DNA from: an uncultured beta proteobacterium | GTDB lineage: Bacteria > Pseudomonadota > Gammaproteobacteria > Burkholderiales > SG8-39 | Assembly: GCA_902826155.1 (NCBI GenBank) | Contig: CADEDU010000140.1 | Coordinates: forward strand, 1-11,377 | Direction of reading: 5' to 3' | DNA: 11,377 nucleotides | Shown: one piece after another, positions 1-6,621 of the stretch | Numbering within the stretch: position 1 is the stretch's first letter | Layout of the letters: every line of letters begins with the position of its first letter | Made by a program: the position numbers and the translations under genes | Notes under the pieces: generated by a model | Told to the model about the DNA's origin: nothing | Databases searched by the model: none | The model's input: only the letters and a program-made list of their open reading frames with translations

Positions 1-804
1 AGCCCAAGCGTCCGAAAGAGGAATGACCCGGATATCCATTGATTCTTGCGATCGTCGAGCTGCTGTCTCGGGCAGGACGGCGAGACCGATGCCCTTTTCC
101 ACCATCTGACACATCAAGTCGGACCCGTTGAGGCGGATTCGCAGCTTGAATCGGCGCCCGGCGCGGAAGGCGTGATAGTTCAGCAAGTCCTGCATGGGGC
201 TGCCCGCTGCAAAGCCGATGAATTCTCGGTCGAGAGCTTCGCGGAATGCAATTTTGCGATGCCGACTGAACGGATCCCGACGTGGCGTCACCAAAACCAA
301 GCGGACCTCCGAGAAGGGAAAACTCTCCAGCGCCGTGCCCGGACTTAGAGTGTCTCCGACAATGCCGATATCGCCGCGGCCCGCGTCGATCGATCGAATA
401 ATTTCGGCACTCCCGTGGTGTTCAAGGTCCACGTCGATATTCGGGTGGTCAGACAGAAAGGCTGCCAGGGGGGCCGGCAGAGATTCCATCGCGCCAATGT
501 TCGACAACAGGCGCACATGTCCCCTCAGTCCCGTGCCGAATTTGTCCAAGTCGCCGCGCATCTGCTCCAGCTGCTGCGTCACGATCCACGCGTGATGCAG
601 CAGCACTCGTCCAGCTGAAGTCAGCTGAACCCCTCGGCGCTGCCTTTCCAAGAGAGGAGCGCCGAGCGCTTCTTCCATAGCACGGACACGTTCACTCGCC
701 GACGCCAGTGTCATGTTCGCGCGAGCGGCCCCATGCGTGATGCTGCCAGCCTCGGCGACGTACGCGAACAAGCGCAGATCTGTTAGGTCGAACCTTATGG
801 ACAT
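1..804 (-). CDS. LysR-type transcriptional regulator, partial (C-terminal end beyond the window)
   Basis: Reading the minus strand from the ATG at 804 gives 268 uninterrupted codons running off the left edge. Residues 1-60 form a LysR winged helix-turn-helix: the N-terminus starts MSIRFDLTDLRLFAYVAEAG, followed by a recognition region around ASASERVRAMEEALGAPLLER and the typical Q-R-G-V-x-L-T-x-A-G-R segment. From about residue 90 a periplasmic-binding-like effector domain follows (VRLLSNIGAMESLPAPLAAF, then DAGRGDIGIVGD, then a late GIGLAVLPE). LysR proteins are usually about 300 residues, so roughly 30 residues are missing. The gene is divergent from the methyltransferase at 984, the normal LysR layout, so it probably controls that gene and itself. 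The effector is unknown. No strong ribosome site is visible before the ATG. Confidence 0.93.
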   Translation of the reverse strand, partial: MSIRFDLTDLRLFAYVAEAGSITHGAARANMTLASASERVRAMEEALGAPLLERQRRGVQLTSAGRVLLHHAWIVTQQLEQMRGDLDKFGTGLRGHVRLLSNIGAMESLPAPLAAFLSDHPNIDVDLEHHGSAEIIRSIDAGRGDIGIVGDTLSPGTALESFPFSEVRLVLVTPRRDPFSRHRKIAFREALDREFIGFAAGSPMQDLLNYHAFRAGRRFKLRIRLNGSDLMCQMVEKGIGLAVLPETAARRSQESMDIRVIPLSDAWA

Positions 805-844
805 CGTGAGGGACCAGCCTTCAGTTTTGCCTGAGGCACACTTA

Positions 845-862
845 GCACATTCCGAATTGTGC
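845..862. promoter_or_regulatory. Candidate LysR operator: inverted repeat GCACA-N8-TGTGC
   Basis: A perfect 5-bp inverted repeat with an 8-nt spacer lies about 40 bp upstream of the left LysR start, in the 179-bp divergent spacer shared with the methyltransferase. Its position suits an autoregulatory site. It is not a textbook T-N11-A box, so assignment to this regulator is inference. Confidence 0.35.
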
Positions 863-983
863 GTCTTATCTCGCTCGTTCAAAGTCTAGCTCGAACAGCA
901 CACTGGTCTCGGCCTGATCTTTGGTGACGCGGGCGATTCTGTCGATGATCAGACCTGGACCGCCCAAACGCAGTGAGGTACTC

Positions 984-1772
984 ATGTCCGCACCGATGAT
1001 CAGATTCGATGATGGCGCCGTGTATGAACGAATGATGGGCAAATGGAGCGCGCTGATTGGTGATGCATTTATCGACTGGCTCTCGCCGCCGCCGAATTTG
1101 CGATGGGTCGATATCGGTTGCGGCAATGGTGCGTTCACACAATTGCTGGTCGAGCGTTGCGCACCAGTGGGCATCGAAGGCGTGGACCCGTCTGAAGGTC
1201 AGCTGGCCTTCGCGCGAGAACGGCTGACGACACCTGTCGCGCAATTTCGACAAGGCGACGGGATGGCATTGCCTTATCGCAATGACACCTTCGATGCGGC
1301 TGTGATGGCGCTAGTTGTGTTTTTCATTTCGGACCCTGCCAGAGGTGTCGCCGAAATGGCTCGGGTCGTGCGGCCAGGCGGCCTCGCGGCCGCGTATGTG
1401 TGGGACGTCGTCAACGGCGGCGCCCCGTCCGAGGCCGTCATCATCCAGATGAAAGAAATGGGGTGTACCCCGCCTCGGGCCCCGAAAGCGGAAGCCTCGA
1501 CGCCTGAAGGACTGAAGGCGCTGTGGACACGAGCGGGTTTCGCCCAGATCGAAGCGCGAGTTGTCAGCACGCGACGGACGTTCGACGATTTCGAGGACTA
1601 TTGGTCCACAACGATCGCGGCGCCCAATCTCGCGCCGATGCTCACAACAATGGCGGCAGCCGACGTGACGGAACTCAAGTCTCGGGTTCGCGAGCTGGTG
1701 CATTTCGAAGTGAGTGGGCGTGTCTCGATCGAGGCGCGCGCTAATGCGATCGTCGGCCATCGGCCCGGATAG
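984..1772 (+). CDS. Class I SAM-dependent methyltransferase (262 aa)
   Basis: Probably transfers a methyl group from S-adenosylmethionine to a small molecule in the cytoplasm; the acceptor cannot be told. Motif I is clear (WVDIGCGNGAFTQLL, about residues 39-53), followed by the acidic ribose-binding region GVDPSEGQLAFAR. A motif II/III region DAAVMALVVFFISDP then leads into MARVVRPGG, the usual post-III signature of the UbiE/Methyltransf_11 group. The ATG at 984 is chosen because GAGGT stands 6 nt upstream. An in-frame TTG at 921 would add 21 residues with no ribosome site and no resemblance to the family. The gene is divergent from the LysR gene at 804 and probably under its control. The length is normal for the family and no motif is missing. 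Confidence 0.9.
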   Translation: MSAPMIRFDDGAVYERMMGKWSALIGDAFIDWLSPPPNLRWVDIGCGNGAFTQLLVERCAPVGIEGVDPSEGQLAFARERLTTPVAQFRQGDGMALPYRNDTFDAAVMALVVFFISDPARGVAEMARVVRPGGLAAAYVWDVVNGGAPSEAVIIQMKEMGCTPPRAPKAEASTPEGLKALWTRAGFAQIEARVVSTRRTFDDFEDYWSTTIAAPNLAPMLTTMAAADVTELKSRVRELVHFEVSGRVSIEARANAIVGHRPG

Positions 1773-1793
1773 GGCCTGAGCTTGCGCCCTGGA

Positions 1794-1812
1794 GCCGCCG
1801 GTGTGGGGCGGC
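1794..1812 (+). terminator. Possible terminator hairpin after the methyltransferase
   Basis: GCCGCC and GGCGGC can pair around a 7-nt loop 21 bp after the methyltransferase stop. There is no clear U tract, so this may be only a weak terminator or an RNA end structure. Confidence 0.35.
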
Positions 1813-1877
1813 CCTCATGAGGCACTTTCCCCGAAGTCATCACGATCTATTGCCGTACTGACCATAGGAGGTTTGCC

Positions 1878-2849
1878 ATGCCCCGGCTGCTTGCTTCGCT
1901 ATTCGTCATCTTCTTCGGCGCAACCGCGACCCACGCCCAATCATGGCCGGCCAAGCCGGTGCGTTTAGTAGTTCCGTTCCCAGCAGGCGGCGGCACGGAC
2001 ATCCTCGCGCGCGTTCTGGGCGAACGGCTCGGCGATAGCCTCGGCCAGCACTTCATCGTCGAGAACAAACCCGGTGCCAGCGGCACGATCGGCGCGGCGG
2101 CCGTGGCGAAGGCTGCGCCCGACGGGTACACGTTGCTCATCAGTTCACCGACCGAGGTCGTGATTGCGGGCTCCATCTACCCAAAGATGGCCTACGACCC
2201 CCAAAGAGATCTGGCGCCGATCTCGCTGCTAGCCATCGCGCCGCTCGTCATCGTCGCGCACCCGAGCGCTGGCATCGCGACACCGCAGCAGTTGCTTACA
2301 GAGCTAAAAGCCAAGCCAGGCAACCTGGATTACTCGACACCCGGAATCGCCAGTCCGCAGCATCTGGTCGGCGAGTACATCAAGTTGGTCGCAGCAGTCG
2401 ACATGCGACATGTCCCCTACAAGGGCGTTGCGCCCGCGGTCCAGGACGTGGTGAGCGGCCATCTGCCGCTGACCATCACTGGCCTGCCGCCGGTCGTCTC
2501 GCATCTGAAGGCGGGCACGTTGAAGGCCGTAGCGGTGACGACCGGCAAGCGCACCTCACTGTTTCCGGACGTGCCGGCATTCGCGGAACTCGGAGAGACA
2601 TACAAGGACATCGACGTCAGCGTCTGGTTCGGCTTCCTCGCACCGGCTGGCGTTTCCCAAGACATCATCGCGAAGCTTCACGCTGCCACAATGAAGGCCC
2701 TTGGCGATCCCATCGTCCGCGATCGCCTTGCCCAGCAAGGCGCGGAGCCGGTTGGCAATGCACCCGCGGAATTTCAGGCCTTCATGCGTGCTGAAACCGA
2801 AAAGTACGCGCGCATGGCCAAAGCCACCGGCGTGAAGGCGGAGCCGTGA
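1878..2849 (+). CDS. Tripartite tricarboxylate transporter substrate-binding protein (Bug/TctC family)
   Basis: A periplasmic solute receptor of 323 residues, the usual Bug length, that would bind a small carboxylate or similar ligand. A Sec signal peptide covers residues 1 to about 20 (basic start, hydrophobic LLASLFVIFFGAT core, likely cleavage after AHA). The mature start QSWPAKPVRLVVPFPAGGGT is a Bug hallmark, as are the conserved loop VENKPGASGTIGA, APDGYTLL near residue 90, and VPYKGVAPAVQDVVSGHL, a typical domain-2 segment. A strong AGGAGG lies 6 nt before the ATG. No TctA/TctB membrane partner is nearby, which is common for the many orphan Bug proteins of betaproteobacteria. The stop is followed within about 6 bp by an IS91-type transposase remnant. 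The true ligand is not predictable. Confidence 0.95.
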   Translation: MPRLLASLFVIFFGATATHAQSWPAKPVRLVVPFPAGGGTDILARVLGERLGDSLGQHFIVENKPGASGTIGAAAVAKAAPDGYTLLISSPTEVVIAGSIYPKMAYDPQRDLAPISLLAIAPLVIVAHPSAGIATPQQLLTELKAKPGNLDYSTPGIASPQHLVGEYIKLVAAVDMRHVPYKGVAPAVQDVVSGHLPLTITGLPPVVSHLKAGTLKAVAVTTGKRTSLFPDVPAFAELGETYKDIDVSVWFGFLAPAGVSQDIIAKLHAATMKALGDPIVRDRLAQQGAEPVGNAPAEFQAFMRAETEKYARMAKATGVKAEP

Positions 2850-2854
2850 GGCCA

Positions 2855-3001
2855 GCCGAGTACCAGGCAATGCAGGTGAAGATTCAGATTGGCCGCCGAG
2901 CCGAAGCGCTGAATGAGCGTCACCGCGCTGGTGTCGGCCGCGGTGCGTTTCAGGCCGGCTCGCTTGGTCAGAAAGGCCGCGATCACCCGGTGGGCTCTCG
3001 G
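2855..3001 (-). pseudogene. Remnant of an IS91-family (Y2/HUH) transposase
   Basis: About 49 codons on the minus strand read like the conserved core of IS91/IS801-type transposases. The run is AFLTKRAGLKRTAADTSAV, then TLIQRFGSAANLNLHLHCLVL. The last part contains the H-L-H of the HUH metal-binding motif (about 2870-2878). Both ends are cut: upstream the frame runs into the tRNA terminator region, and downstream the usual D-G-V-Y continuation is absent because the sequence meets the TctC stop. With no catalytic tyrosines present it cannot be functional. Family membership is recognised by eye from the motif and is fairly sure; the exact ends are approximate. Confidence 0.75.
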
Positions 3002-3024
3002 CCTACGTGTGATTCGACCGTTCC

Positions 3025-3054
3025 AGAAAAAACTTCGGCCGCTCGTGGCGGCCG
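3025..3054 (-). terminator. Rho-independent terminator of the tRNA-Pro locus
   Basis: On the minus strand a 7-bp stem CGGCCGC/GCGGCCG (3054-3036) with a 5-nt loop is followed by GAAG and a run of six T (3025-3030). It lies 27 nt past the CCA end of the tRNA-Pro fragment, so it is most likely the tRNA gene's own terminator. This marks the lower-coordinate side of the fragment as original chromosome. Confidence 0.75.
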
Positions 3055-3080
3055 CCATGTTCTGAAACTGCTTGATTCTT

Positions 3081-3133
3081 TGGTCGGGGCGAAGTGATTC
3101 GAACACTCGACCCCCTGCACCCCATGCAGGTGC
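3081..3133 (-). repeat. 3' half of a tRNA-Pro(GGG) gene: island attachment-site remnant
   Basis: Read on the minus strand this gives an anticodon stem CCTGC/GCAGG around the loop ATGGGGT (anticodon GGG). A 5-nt variable region follows, then a T arm GAGTG-TTCGAAT-CACTT, the acceptor strand CGCCCCG, discriminator A and an encoded CCA. The D arm and 5' acceptor strand are absent: the sequence diverges from a tRNA just before the anticodon stem. An incomplete tRNA 3' end next to a tyrosine integrase is the classic att duplicate left by an island that targets tRNA genes. The missing 5' half faces the integrase, and the tRNA's terminator lies on the other side. An intact tRNA-Pro gene is therefore expected at the other end of the island, and none is visible in this window. 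Confidence 0.85.
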
Positions 3134-3256
3134 TATAGCGTCTAACTACTTCCTACACCGTCCAACATCCAAAAAAAAACTTTCGTCAATTCATGAGCTT
3201 GGAAGGCTCATCGTGTTTTGGCGTCCAATCGCGTCCGCTACCATCGCTTGCATCGA

Positions 3257-3324
3257 CCGTACCCGAAACCGTACCCGAATCGCGCAGCTAAAGGGGTCGC
3301 AAAACGATGCAGGGGGGTCGCAAA
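3257..3324 (+). repeat. Two direct-repeat pairs in the integrase leader, possible arm-type binding sites
   Basis: CCGTACCCGAA occurs at 3257 and 3269 (12 bp apart), and GGGGTCGCAAA occurs at 3293 and 3314 (21 bp apart). All lie between the tRNA att fragment and the likely integrase start. P4-type integrases bind short direct repeats flanking the crossover core, so these are candidate arm sites. That role is inferred from position. Confidence 0.45.
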
Positions 3325-3340
3325 GCGAAAGGATTGCATC

Positions 3341-4702
3341 GTGGGAGGACGCAGCGAGAATCGCCTGACTGCCGTAGCGCTGCGCGCGCTTCGTCCCGGT
3401 GATGAGGAGCAGACCCGCGCCGATGGCGGCGGTCTTTGGCTACGCGTTCGGCGCGCGCGCGACGGCGGTGCCATGACGTTCTACTATCGCTACGAGTTCG
3501 CCGGGCGCGAGCGCCGCTACACCATCGGCAACTACCCCGCGGTTTCGCTCGGTGAGGCGCGGCTGCAACGCGACCACCTGCGCGCGAGCGTGGGCCATGG
3601 TCTCGATCCGGCCGCGCAAAAAAACCGCGACAAACAAGACCGGCGCGCGGCCGAACAGGTCGCGCAGTCGCGCCTGACGGTTCGACGGCTGTTCGAGCGC
3701 TGGGACGAACAGTATCTCCAAACCAATCGAAAGGACCACGGCAAGGAAGCCCGTCGCCTGTTCGAACGCGACGTTTTCGGAGAGATCGGCGCACGCCCGG
3801 CAGAGTCGATCCAGCGCCGCGACATCGTCGAGTTGCTCGATCGGGTAGTGCGACGCGGTGCCCGCCGCGTCGCCAATATGTTGCTCGCGCATCTGCGTCA
3901 GATGTTTCAGTTTGCGTTGGTGCGCGAGTTGGTTGCCACGGACCCGACCATCGGCATCAAGAAAAAAGATGTCGGCGGCGAAGAAAAACAGCGGGATCGA
4001 ACCCTTTCACCGAGCGAGCTTACCGAGCTCGCGCGTCAACTTCCTTCTGCCGCGCTCGGTGTCCGCGTCGAATCCGCCATCCGGATCATGCTCGCTTGCG
4101 CATGCCGAGTGGGCGAGCTGTCGCGGGCGAGATGGGAACACGTCGATCTCGAAGCGCGCACCTGGGTCATTCCGGCCGAGCACGCCAAGAACGGACAGCG
4201 TCACCTTATCCATCTGTCGGCATTCGCGCGCCTCGCATTCGAGGCGCTACTCGCCGTGCGCACCTGCGCGTGGATCATCCCGAATCGGTCTGATGACGGC
4301 CCGATCGAGCAGAAGGCGATCGGCAAGCAGATTCGCGACCGCCAGCGTTCGAGCATCGTGCACGGCCGCAGTGCGAAGCATGGTTCGCTCGTACTGGCAG
4401 GCGGGACGTGGACCGCCCACGACTTGCGCCGAACGGCTGCCACGCTGCTGGGCGAGTTGGGCGTTCGACCCGATGTCATCGATCGGTGCCTCAACCACAT
4501 CGAGCCGAATCGCATGATTCGGACGTATCAGCGCCAAGAACTGCTTGCCGAACGGCAGCGAGCGTTCGAGACGCTCGGCGCGTATTTGGAAACGCGGTTT
4601 GCCGAAGAGCCGGCCAAGGTGGTTCTTATCGCGGAGGCCAGACGGCTTCCGCAAGGCGTGTCTGGTAACATATGTACACCTGCGTACACAAATAGACACT
4701 AA
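3341..4702 (+). CDS. P4-type tyrosine-recombinase integrase (about 453 aa)
   Basis: Site-specific integrase expected to insert and excise this island at the 3' end of tRNA-Pro. The N-terminal DUF4102/arm-binding part is clear: LTAVALRALRPGDEEQ, then ADGGGLWLRV, FYYRYEFAGRERRYTIGNYP and VSLGEAR. A core-binding segment lies near residues 105-200. The catalytic domain keeps Arg256 (ACRVGELSRARW), His360 and Arg363 (TAHDLRRTAATLLGELGV), His386 (RCLNH) and Tyr396 (IRTYQRQ), so it looks active. The GTG at 3341 is chosen because AAAGGA stands 7 nt upstream and the family begins a few residues before this point; an in-frame TTG at 3218 adds 41 unlike residues. Its stop overlaps the next gene's ATG by one base (TAATG). 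Confidence 0.93.
   Translation: MGGRSENRLTAVALRALRPGDEEQTRADGGGLWLRVRRARDGGAMTFYYRYEFAGRERRYTIGNYPAVSLGEARLQRDHLRASVGHGLDPAAQKNRDKQDRRAAEQVAQSRLTVRRLFERWDEQYLQTNRKDHGKEARRLFERDVFGEIGARPAESIQRRDIVELLDRVVRRGARRVANMLLAHLRQMFQFALVRELVATDPTIGIKKKDVGGEEKQRDRTLSPSELTELARQLPSAALGVRVESAIRIMLACACRVGELSRARWEHVDLEARTWVIPAEHAKNGQRHLIHLSAFARLAFEALLAVRTCAWIIPNRSDDGPIEQKAIGKQIRDRQRSSIVHGRSAKHGSLVLAGGTWTAHDLRRTAATLLGELGVRPDVIDRCLNHIEPNRMIRTYQRQELLAERQRAFETLGAYLETRFAEEPAKVVLIAEARRLPQGVSGNICTPAYTNRH
4658..4699 (+). promoter_or_regulatory. Candidate toxin-antitoxin operator
   Basis: GTGTCT (4658-4663) and AGACAC (4694-4699) form a perfect inverted repeat. It encloses two direct copies of GTACAC at 4674 and 4684, exactly 10 bp (one helical turn) apart. 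The block ends 2 bp before the antitoxin ATG and lies inside the last codons of the integrase. Phd/YefM-type antitoxins autorepress through such nested repeats, so this is a good candidate operator. Confidence 0.5.
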
Positions 4703-4974
4703 TGGAAACCATTACGGTTGGCATCCGAGAGTTCCGAGAGAAGCTCGCCTCGTATCTGGAATCTCGCAAACCGGTAGCCATCCTGCGGCACGGCGAGACC
4801 ATCGGGTATTTCATTCCGGCACGGCCGCGCCCCAACAAGGCTCAGCTCGAATCGTTCCGCGAGGCGGCCCACCAGCTCGACCAGCTGATTGCCTCGATGC
4901 ACATCACCGAGGATCAAATGCTCGAAGAGTTCAAGGCCGTGCGCTCGAGGGCGAAGAAGAAGCGTGGCGCGTAG
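4702..4974 (+). CDS. Phd/YefM-type antitoxin (90 aa)
   Basis: The N-terminal half shows the Phd/YefM fold signature: TITVGIREFREKLASYLE, then KPVAILRHGETIGYFIPA, a DNA-binding and dimerisation module that normally autorepresses its operon. The C-terminal half (residues about 45-90) is helical and charged, ending in a basic RSRAKKKRGA tail; in the family this part wraps the partner toxin. The start ATG shares a base with the integrase stop. The gene overlaps the downstream PIN toxin by 11 bp, which is typical of coupled type II toxin-antitoxin pairs. Physical linkage to the integrase suggests a role in keeping the island in the genome. The identification by fold signature is strong; the exact subfamily is not certain. 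Confidence 0.85.
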   Translation: METITVGIREFREKLASYLESRKPVAILRHGETIGYFIPARPRPNKAQLESFREAAHQLDQLIASMHITEDQMLEEFKAVRSRAKKKRGA

Positions 4975-5389
4975 AGCCCTCGTTCTGGACGCGAACATTC
5001 TCGTTCGCGCGGTCTTGGGCAAACGCGTACGGCAGATTCTGGAAATGCACGGAGAAGGCATCGAGTTCTTCGCCCCGGACCTTGCGCTCGCTGACGCGCG
5101 GGAGCATCTACCTACGATTTTCGCCAAACGCGGCAAGAATCCGAAGCCGGCTCTTGCGCTCCTCGAACAACTCCGCCTGTTCGTGGATATCGTCGATGCG
5201 GAAGTCTACGCACCCTTCACTGAGATCGCTCGTGCGCGAATCGAGGCGCGGGATCCGGATGATTGGCCCGTTGTTGCCCTAGCCTTGGCTCTCGACTGCC
5301 CCATTTGGACTGAGGACGCGGACTTCTTCGGGACGGGAATCGCGACATGGACCACCGATCGAATCGAGCTTTTCTTGCGATCGGACTAG
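4964..5389 (+). CDS. PIN-domain toxin, probable ribonuclease (141 aa)
   Basis: Toxin partner of the preceding antitoxin. A PIN domain covers nearly the whole protein: LVLDANILVRAVLG gives the first acidic residue Asp9. Further candidate acids are Glu47 (ALADAREHLP), Asp97/Asp99/Asp100 (EARDPDDWPVVALALAL) and Asp118/Asp120 (WTEDADFFG). Together these make the usual metal-binding set of a PIN nuclease, which in this family cuts tRNA, rRNA or mRNA. The GTG at 4964 is chosen because it starts three codons before the conserved strand and gives the normal family length; an upstream in-frame start at 4889 would read through the antitoxin in another frame. It resembles the 'PIN family putative toxin component' group. 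The target RNA is unknown. Confidence 0.88.
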   Translation: MARRALVLDANILVRAVLGKRVRQILEMHGEGIEFFAPDLALADAREHLPTIFAKRGKNPKPALALLEQLRLFVDIVDAEVYAPFTEIARARIEARDPDDWPVVALALALDCPIWTEDADFFGTGIATWTTDRIELFLRSD

Positions 5390-5392
5390 CTA

Positions 5393-5405
5393 GCCGCCTG
5401 GCGGC
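5393..5405. terminator. Palindrome between convergent genes, possible bidirectional terminator
   Basis: GCCGCC-T-GGCGGC is a perfect 13-nt palindrome, 3 bp past the toxin stop and 35 bp past the stop of the opposing unknown gene. It follows the palindrome CTAGCTAG. There is no U tract on either strand, so termination strength is uncertain. Confidence 0.4.
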
Positions 5406-5439
5406 ACGACCCTCCGGATTCCTTCTAGCCCGCCCCGAG

Positions 5440-6422
5440 CTACGCCAGATCGTCGAACGCGTTCTTGTGGATCAGCACGCGCCGACGCGGGCGAAGTCGC
5501 GCCACCGACGGATCGACGGTACGACGAAGCACCTCGTGTTGTTCGGTGATGAAGTCGGTCGGCAATTTCTTCTCGGAATCGAAGGCTTGTGCGAGTTCCT
5601 CGGCAGGACGCTCGATCGCCCGACAGTCACGCAGAAACGATCGGAACCGGACCGCGCCTAGCGCCTTCGTGTCGGTGAATATGAAGTGAAAGTGCTCTCC
5701 GGCGCCTCGGAGACATCGAGACAATAAACGCCGCGGCGACCCAAGTCGTCCCAATACGTGACCAGTGCTTCGTAGCGCTCACGCTCGTACTCGAAAACGC
5801 GGTGCTGAAGCGCATCGAGCAGCGCCTCCTGCCCGCCCGCATCCACCCGCATGTCCCACTCGAAGCCCGCGCCCTCGCGCTTGCCGTGGCTCTTGCCTCG
5901 GAGGTACCGATGTGGGACGCACTCTCGAACTAGATCGGACGCGTAGTCGCGCAATTCCATCGCGAGGTAGTCCGCCCCCATGGAGAGCGAGGCATAGGCG
6001 AACCGCTCATCGATGAACAGGCGCGCCCACGTTCCATAGAGCGAACCGCGGTACGGCTTGCAAACATAAGCCGAATCTTCGCCCGCACGCGCCGCCTCTT
6101 GGAATCGATAGTCGTCCTCGTCGTAGTCGCGCAGCGTCTCGAAATCGAGCAGGGTCTTACCCTCGCCGAGCCACTCGTTGAGAAAGAACGAGTCCTCGCC
6201 GATCCCAATCAGCGGCAGGATCGTTTCGTTCCAAACGTTCTGCTCTTCGATCGGCAAACGATCCGCGGCGCGCGCTGCCGCCTGCAGCGTTCGCGATTTT
6301 CGCCCGAACAGCTCCACAAGAAGCACTTGGTCGAGGCGGGCCTGGTCGTCCTGCGGAATCGCCACGCCGTAGCGTTCCTGCAGCGCGGCAGACCAGCCGA
6401 AGAACTCGGGTCGCACTTTCAT
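5440..6422 (-). pseudogene. Unrecognised protein gene, interrupted by a 2-nt frameshift (about 326 codons when joined)
   Basis: I do not recognise the family. The frame from the ATG at 6422 gives 242 codons (MKVRPEFFGWSAALQERYG onward) up to about 5697, then shifts into a poor serine/arginine tail ending at 5658. A second frame resumes at 5694 with HFHFIFTDTKALGAVRFRSF and continues for 84 plausible codons to the stop at 5440. Removing the AG at 5695-5696 (a GAGAG run) joins both into one protein. It is soluble, with no signal or membrane segment. It has an acidic stretch DFETLRDYDEDDYRF and aromatic motifs such as YRGSLYGTWARLFIDERFAY. In-frame upstream starts exist at 6482 and 6500, and none has a good ribosome site. 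The gene is divergent from the GHKL ATPase, so it may be its partner. The shift may be a mutation, a sequencing error or a real recoding site. Confidence 0.65.
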
Positions 6423-6621
6423 GACGGCGCGGCGCAAGGCTGGTCGCCAGCGGCGAAGTGGAAAATGTGTCGGCGTGTGCATCGATTCGGGCCCAGCCAC
6501 AAAGTTGATAGCCCAGTGCTTCGTATGCTACCGCGCGATACATGCAACGCCACGCGTTCGCGAACGCACGTCGCCCGAATCGAACACACTCCCCCGCCTT
6601 GATTTTCGCGCTTTCGCTACG

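Noticed and set aside
46..618. Several plus-strand open frames at the left edge
   Set aside because: They are antisense to a clear LysR coding frame that runs off the window.
3072..3368. Plus-strand open frame beginning with an S-D-S-N-T-R-P-P-type peptide
   Set aside because: This peptide is the well-known false translation of a reversed tRNA 3' end; the DNA is the tRNA-Pro fragment.
3288..3892. Long minus-strand open frames inside the integrase
   Set aside because: High-GC shadow frames of the integrase gene, with arginine-rich low-quality peptides.
6421..6621. Upstream extension of the ATPase frame by 67 codons
   Set aside because: It resembles no GHKL N-terminus, includes the divergent promoter region and abuts the opposite gene's start; ATG 6622 is more likely.
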